9,075 nt of DNA, from the NCBI GenBank assembly GCA_011041825.1, contig DRAO01000144.1, positions 1 through 9,075 of the forward strand, written 5' to 3'. Every line of letters begins with the position of its first letter. Position 1 is the stretch's first letter. The notes under the pieces are model-generated. The model worked only from the letters and a program-made list of their open reading frames with translations. It was not told where the DNA came from and searched no databases. The DNA comes from Chloroflexota bacterium (lineage in GTDB: Bacteria > Chloroflexota > Anaerolineae > SpSt-600). Positions 5,900 through 9,075 of this stretch are shown one piece after another. Position numbers and translations under genes: made by a program.

Positions 5900-6466
5900 C
5901 TACCTTGTTAAGGTCGTAAGGCCCAGCCCAGCCACGCCGAGCACAGCCCCCACGATGCCGTAGATGATGAGCATCACTATCCAGCCGATGATTACGGTGA
6001 TTATGGCCTTGGTGGTATCAAAGTCGAGGGCCTCTCGGATGGCTACCACCCCTGCCACCAGTGACCAGATGGCTCCCGCCAAAGTGATGAGGGGGCCTAT
6101 GCAAGGGATGAACTTGAAGAAGCTTAAAGCATGGGGGCTATAGGCATAACCGATGGTTCTGAGCATTTCCCCATAATCAGCGGTGCCTTGGAAGACATTT
6201 ACGCCGATGATGTAGGTCACGAAAGCCCAGACAAAGTAACCGATTATCGGGAGGACTATGCCTATTATGAGACCCAGGATGGCTGCTGCAAACCCACGAG
6301 GGCCGATGAGGACGTTGAGGAAGGTGCCAACGCCGCTCAGTACCGAAACCAGGATAACCACTATTAAGGCCTCCTGGGTGAGGTTGGCATCGGCCTCGAC
6401 TTCCCTGAAAAGCTCCACGTCTAATCGGGCAGCCCGGATCATCCTTTCAAACATTTTCTCCGTCAT
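5900..6466 (-). CDS. YIP1-family integral membrane protein
   Basis: The 188-residue protein has a short charged amphipathic N-terminus (about 1-30) and then hydrophobic segments at about 33-55, 58-90, 113-145 and 153-184, consistent with four or five membrane spans. The block GTADYGEMLRTIGYAYSP (94-111), between two membrane segments, is the recognisable YIP1 signature of a conserved polar loop followed by a GYAYSP turn. Bacterial YIP1 proteins are widespread but of unknown function; eukaryotic relatives act in vesicle trafficking, and that role should not be transferred. The ATG at 6466 has a near-ideal GGAGG site 9 bases upstream, partly inside a hairpin. It lies 87 bases after the amidase gene and 63 bases before the transcarbamylase gene. 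Confident on family, no functional assignment. Confidence 0.8.
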   Translation of the reverse strand: MTEKMFERMIRAARLDVELFREVEADANLTQEALIVVILVSVLSGVGTFLNVLIGPRGFAAAILGLIIGIVLPIIGYFVWAFVTYIIGVNVFQGTADYGEMLRTIGYAYSPHALSFFKFIPCIGPLITLAGAIWSLVAGVVAIREALDFDTTKAIITVIIGWIVMLIIYGIVGAVLGVAGLGLTTLTR

Positions 6467-6478
6467 CTCTCATCACCT

Positions 6479-6504
6479 CCTTCTAAGGCTGTTCTTAGGG
6501 AAGG
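6479..6504 (-). promoter_or_regulatory. Bulged hairpin overlapping the YIP1 ribosome binding site
   Basis: On the minus-strand transcript a 9-base-pair stem (CCTT plus CTAAG on one side, CTTAG plus AAGG on the other) with a 2-base bulge and a 6-base loop takes up the AAGG portion of the AAGGAGGTG ribosome site (6474-6482). It might modulate YIP1 translation. The stem is short and AT-containing, so the effect is uncertain. Confidence 0.35.
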
Positions 6505-6553
6505 CTATTCCCTTGATGCTGGTTTCGCCATTACCTGAGGAAATAACCTGACC

Positions 6554-7621
6554 TTATGCCGTTATCCCTTCCATCAACCTATCCCAATCGAAGTGCTTGC
6601 CGGGGTCCAGCTTGGTGTTATCCAAAGCGCAGTGTCCGAGAATCCCTCTAAAATGGGCTAACGCTTCGGCTTCCTGATGATAAGTGCCTGGACCCTCAGG
6701 GGGGTAGGCGGGAGGGATGGAATGCTTGTGACACAGATAGCGCACCAGCTTGATGAGGCTCTCATACTGAGCCTCGGTGTAGGCCTCCCAGTAACGCCTG
6801 CCTGCCTTAATCGCTTCTCCCGTGAAAGGCTTGTTAAGCCAGGTGTAGAAAACCTCCCCTGACTTCCGCAAGGGGCCCCAGTTGGCAATCTCTATCCCTA
6901 TCCCCCTCTCGTTGGGACGGATTAACTTCCGCCTTCGATCCCGCTCCAGGTTCTCCTCTTCCGAAAGCCCCCTGCGAGGAGGGATTCCGGCATGCCAGGC
7001 CGTATCTTCATCCTGGACAAGCTGGAATATCGTGCCATCCCGGGCTAAAAGGTAATGGGCGCTAACCCTGGCCCTCGGGTTCTTGAACCAGGAGATGGTA
7101 CCCTTGGCGCTGCCGCCAGCAGTATAATGGATGACGATGAAATCTATGGGGTTTCCCTCCCTGCCAGGGGCACAATTGGGGATGGGGCCAACCTGAATTA
7201 TGGGTGGAATCTCCACCCCCTCAGGGATGGGGGGCAGGGTTAACCCTAGGAGCTCTGCTAATCGGTGGCGTTCCTGGAGAGTTAAGCCTGTTAGCTGGTC
7301 AATGGGAGGGCCACTGTAGGTCTTGTAACGGTTCTGGACAAGATGCGTCAGCCCTGCTTGCTTGAGGAGGGCCCAGCCCTCTTTCCCCTCTTCCTCAGCT
7401 ACCCGATAGATGGCAGTGATAACAGCTTGATTGGTAAATGTGTAGACGGGGATTTCTTCCGGAAGCTCAATGGTATATTCCCCAGGAGTCAATTGATCAG
7501 GGGGGCCGTATTTTGCCTTGATGAGCTCAAGGCATTGCTTTATCTCCTGCTCAGAGAGCCCCAGAGCGGCGAGTTGTTCCCTAGGCCCAGGGATTTTGAA
7601 GGTTACGGTTTTAGGAGACAT
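6554..7621 (-). CDS. Zinc N-acetylmuramoyl-L-alanine amidase (Amidase_2/PGRP fold) without a signal peptide
   Basis: The 355-residue protein has an Amidase_2 catalytic domain from about residue 155 to the end. IVIHYTAG (162-169) gives the first zinc histidine (His165), followed by SAHYLLARDG (187-196), WHAG (209-212), GIGIEIANWG (240-249) and GHCALDNTKLDPG (329-341). By comparison with AmpD the zinc ligands would be His165, His330 and Asp339, with Lys337 catalytic. Such enzymes cut the bond between muramic acid and L-alanine of peptidoglycan. The first ~150 residues are an unrecognised, mostly helical region followed by a Pro-rich linker (130-148); it may bind a ligand or partner. No signal peptide, membrane segment or lipobox is visible, so the enzyme may recycle muropeptides in the cytoplasm, or be released by lysis or another route. 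The catalytic domain carries charged insertions (about 213-240 and 252-284). The ATG at 7621 has AGGAGGAGG upstream. Confidence 0.85.
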   Translation of the reverse strand: MSPKTVTFKIPGPREQLAALGLSEQEIKQCLELIKAKYGPPDQLTPGEYTIELPEEIPVYTFTNQAVITAIYRVAEEEGKEGWALLKQAGLTHLVQNRYKTYSGPPIDQLTGLTLQERHRLAELLGLTLPPIPEGVEIPPIIQVGPIPNCAPGREGNPIDFIVIHYTAGGSAKGTISWFKNPRARVSAHYLLARDGTIFQLVQDEDTAWHAGIPPRRGLSEEENLERDRRRKLIRPNERGIGIEIANWGPLRKSGEVFYTWLNKPFTGEAIKAGRRYWEAYTEAQYESLIKLVRYLCHKHSIPPAYPPEGPGTYHQEAEALAHFRGILGHCALDNTKLDPGKHFDWDRLMEGITA

Positions 7622-7649
7622 CGTCCTCCTCCTTGCGTGAAGCGCTGTT

Positions 7650-8894
7650 CTACGCCATTTCCTCAGGCCAGTCCAGCATCATCACCTTTACCTTAGTTCC
7701 AGGTTTTACCCGGCTCCAGTCCTCAGGGATTATAGCCAGACCGTTGGCTTTAACCATTGAGGTCAGGATGCCCGACCCCTGTGCCCCTGTCAGCCGGGCA
7801 TACCACTCTCCGCCCTTCCTTTCCATTATCACTCTTACGTAATGGCGGCGCTCATCTTTCTCCTCTATCCCATCTAAGAGGACGGCTTCAACGGTGGGTT
7901 TATCCAATTTTGTGCGGCCTTGCATCTTGAGGATGGCCGGGCGGGCGAAGATTTCAAAGGACACCATAACTGAGACCGGGTTCCCTGGCAGCCCCAATAG
8001 TGGCACCCCGGCAATGTGGCCGAAGGCCAGGGGCTTACCGGGCTTCATCCTCACCCGCCAGAAGCTCATCTCCCCTTCTGCGGCCAGCACCTCCTTCACC
8101 ACATCGAAATCCCCCACGGAAACCCCGCCGGAGGTCAAAATGAGGTCAGCTCCTCTCTCTATCCCTTCCTTTATCTTGGCCGAGAGTTCTTCCTTTCGGT
8201 CACGGGCTATGCCCAGCATTATGGGGATGCCTCCATATTTGATGACCTGGGCAGCATTGGAGTAGCTATTAGTGTTGCGAATCTTACCAAGGCCGGGGGT
8301 TTCATCCACATCCACCAGTTCATCTCCGGTAGCGAGGATGGCGACCCGAGGCCTGCGGATGACTTTAACCCTCCTCTTACCCAAAGCAGCCAGCATCCCC
8401 ACTTCCGCCGGCCTTATGACCGTTCCCCACCGAAGCTTGAGTTCCCCCTTTCGCACATCTTCCCCCGCCCTGCGGATTTCCTTACCCGGTTCCACTTCCC
8501 TGAAAATGTAAACCCAGTCTCCCTCCCTCCTGGTATACTCAAAGCGCACCACAGCATCAGCACCGGGAGGGATGGGAGCTCCGGTCATTATGCGTATGGC
8601 TGTGCCAGGTTCCACAGCCTTTTCACTTACGTAACCGGCGGCTAATTCATAGATAATCCGCAAACGGCGGGGATTTTGGGGGGAGGCGCCTTTTGTATCC
8701 TCGGCTCGGACGGCATAGCCATCCATAGCGGTGTTATCGAGGGGAGGGATATTCAAGTCAGCGTAAACGTCTTCGGCCAGGACTCGGCCTAGGGAATCGA
8801 GGATATCCACCTCCTCAGGCTCCAAGGGGTGGAAGGCTCTCAAAACCTTTTCCAATGCTTCCTCAACGCTGAGCATAGGGTACATTCCTTTCAT
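7650..8894 (-). CDS. moeA: Molybdopterin molybdenumtransferase MoeA
   Basis: The 414-residue protein is MoeA, which inserts molybdate (or tungstate in some anaerobes) into adenylated molybdopterin to finish the molybdenum cofactor. The family signatures are all present: PPLDNTAMDGYAV (50-62), MTGAPIPPGADAVV (103-116), ATGDEL (188-193), NTNSYSNA (207-214), TSGGVSVGDFD (254-264) and KPGKPLAFG (284-292) with LPGNPVS (302-308). A C-terminal beta domain (about 330-405) completes the usual length. The protein is cytoplasmic. The ATG at 8894 has GAGGT four bases upstream; in-frame ATGs at 8885 and 8876 are less well supported. It lies 33 bases after a DUF59 iron-sulfur assembly gene, so the two may be co-transcribed. 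MogA/MoaB, other moa genes and the apo-enzymes served are not in the window. Whether the metal is Mo or W cannot be told. Confidence 0.96.
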   Translation of the reverse strand: MKGMYPMLSVEEALEKVLRAFHPLEPEEVDILDSLGRVLAEDVYADLNIPPLDNTAMDGYAVRAEDTKGASPQNPRRLRIIYELAAGYVSEKAVEPGTAIRIMTGAPIPPGADAVVRFEYTRREGDWVYIFREVEPGKEIRRAGEDVRKGELKLRWGTVIRPAEVGMLAALGKRRVKVIRRPRVAILATGDELVDVDETPGLGKIRNTNSYSNAAQVIKYGGIPIMLGIARDRKEELSAKIKEGIERGADLILTSGGVSVGDFDVVKEVLAAEGEMSFWRVRMKPGKPLAFGHIAGVPLLGLPGNPVSVMVSFEIFARPAILKMQGRTKLDKPTVEAVLLDGIEEKDERRHYVRVIMERKGGEWYARLTGAQGSGILTSMVKANGLAIIPEDWSRVKPGTKVKVMMLDWPEEMA

Positions 8895-8927
8895 CTGGAC
8901 CTCAATGCCTTTAATCGGAAGGTAGAT

Positions 8928-9075
8928 TTATTCTCTCTTCAACATCCATTCTGGGTTCCAAGGCTCATCGAGCACGGTCACCTCAGCTTCCGAAACGCCT
9001 TCGACCCCCAGGGCTGCCTGACGCACAGACTCGGTCAGGTAGCCAGCGAGGGGGCAGAAGGGAGCCGTAAGCACC
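8928..9075 (-). CDS. DUF59 (MIP18/PaaD/SufT-like) iron-sulfur assembly protein, C-terminal part only
   Basis: Reading the minus strand from the window edge in frame gives 48 residues ending at TAA (8928-8930). The sequence starts VLTAPFCPLAGYL, includes VEGVSEAEVTVLDEPWNPEWML, and matches the C-terminal half of DUF59 proteins: the conserved Thr-x-x-x-Cys-Pro motif with its single Cys, then the spaced DxPWxPxxM motif. These small (~100-residue) proteins help mature [Fe-S] clusters. The N-terminal half and start lie beyond position 9075. It is 33 bases upstream of moeA in the same direction. Short but distinctive; which subfamily (SufT, PaaD or a general factor) cannot be resolved. Confidence 0.8.
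   Translation of the reverse strand, partial: VLTAPFCPLAGYLTESVRQAALGVEGVSEAEVTVLDEPWNPEWMLKRE

Noticed and set aside
1..9075. CRISPR array, tRNA, rRNA, insertion sequence, phage or toxin-antitoxin module.
   Set aside because: No regularly spaced direct repeats of array length, cloverleaf, ribosomal RNA stretch, transposase or integrase frame was found; the amidase alone is not evidence of phage.

Overview
This 9,075-base window is bacterial chromosome from what looks like an anaerobic, possibly thermophilic, bacterium. A Chloroflexota (Anaerolineae-like) lineage is my best guess. It rests on strong GGAGG-type ribosome binding sites, moderately high G+C, a bacterial PDZ-DUF512 radical SAM protein, a Tat-signal AmmeMemoRadiSam radical SAM enzyme, a knotted-type transcarbamylase and a YIP1 membrane protein. 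The assignment is by family recognition and cannot be proven from the window. I see no tRNA, rRNA, CRISPR array, insertion sequence, phage gene cluster or origin.

Plus-strand block (45-4766): four co-directional genes. In order they are a radical SAM enzyme of the AmmeMemoRadiSam type (AmrS) with an N-terminal twin-arginine signal, an EcfT-type membrane subunit of an energy-coupling-factor transporter, an envelope-anchored protein with two FlgD-like Ig repeats, and a PDZ-DUF512 radical SAM protein. Gaps are 57, 5 and 97 bases. The last gap holds a strong hairpin, so the DUF512 gene may be partly uncoupled from the genes before it.

Minus-strand block (4775-9075), in transcription order from the right edge: the C-terminal 48 residues of a DUF59 (MIP18/PaaD/SufT-like) iron-sulfur assembly protein, the molybdenum insertion enzyme MoeA, a signal-less zinc N-acetylmuramoyl-L-alanine amidase, a YIP1-family membrane protein, and a transcarbamylase of the N-acetylornithine/N-succinylornithine/YgeW group. 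Gaps are 33, 28, 87 and 63 bases. The 63-base gap holds a near-perfect 35-base palindrome.

The two blocks converge tail to tail with only 8 bases between stop codons, so all genes in the window read toward position ~4770. Metal-cofactor biology recurs (two radical SAM enzymes, DUF59 protein, MoeA, an ECF transporter subunit whose cargo could be a metal or vitamin). The window does not show that these genes form one pathway. The most unusual items are the apparently exported radical SAM enzyme with an extra Cys/His-rich insertion, and the transcarbamylase whose substrate cannot be read from its closest relatives. I did not find a convincing wholly new multi-gene system.
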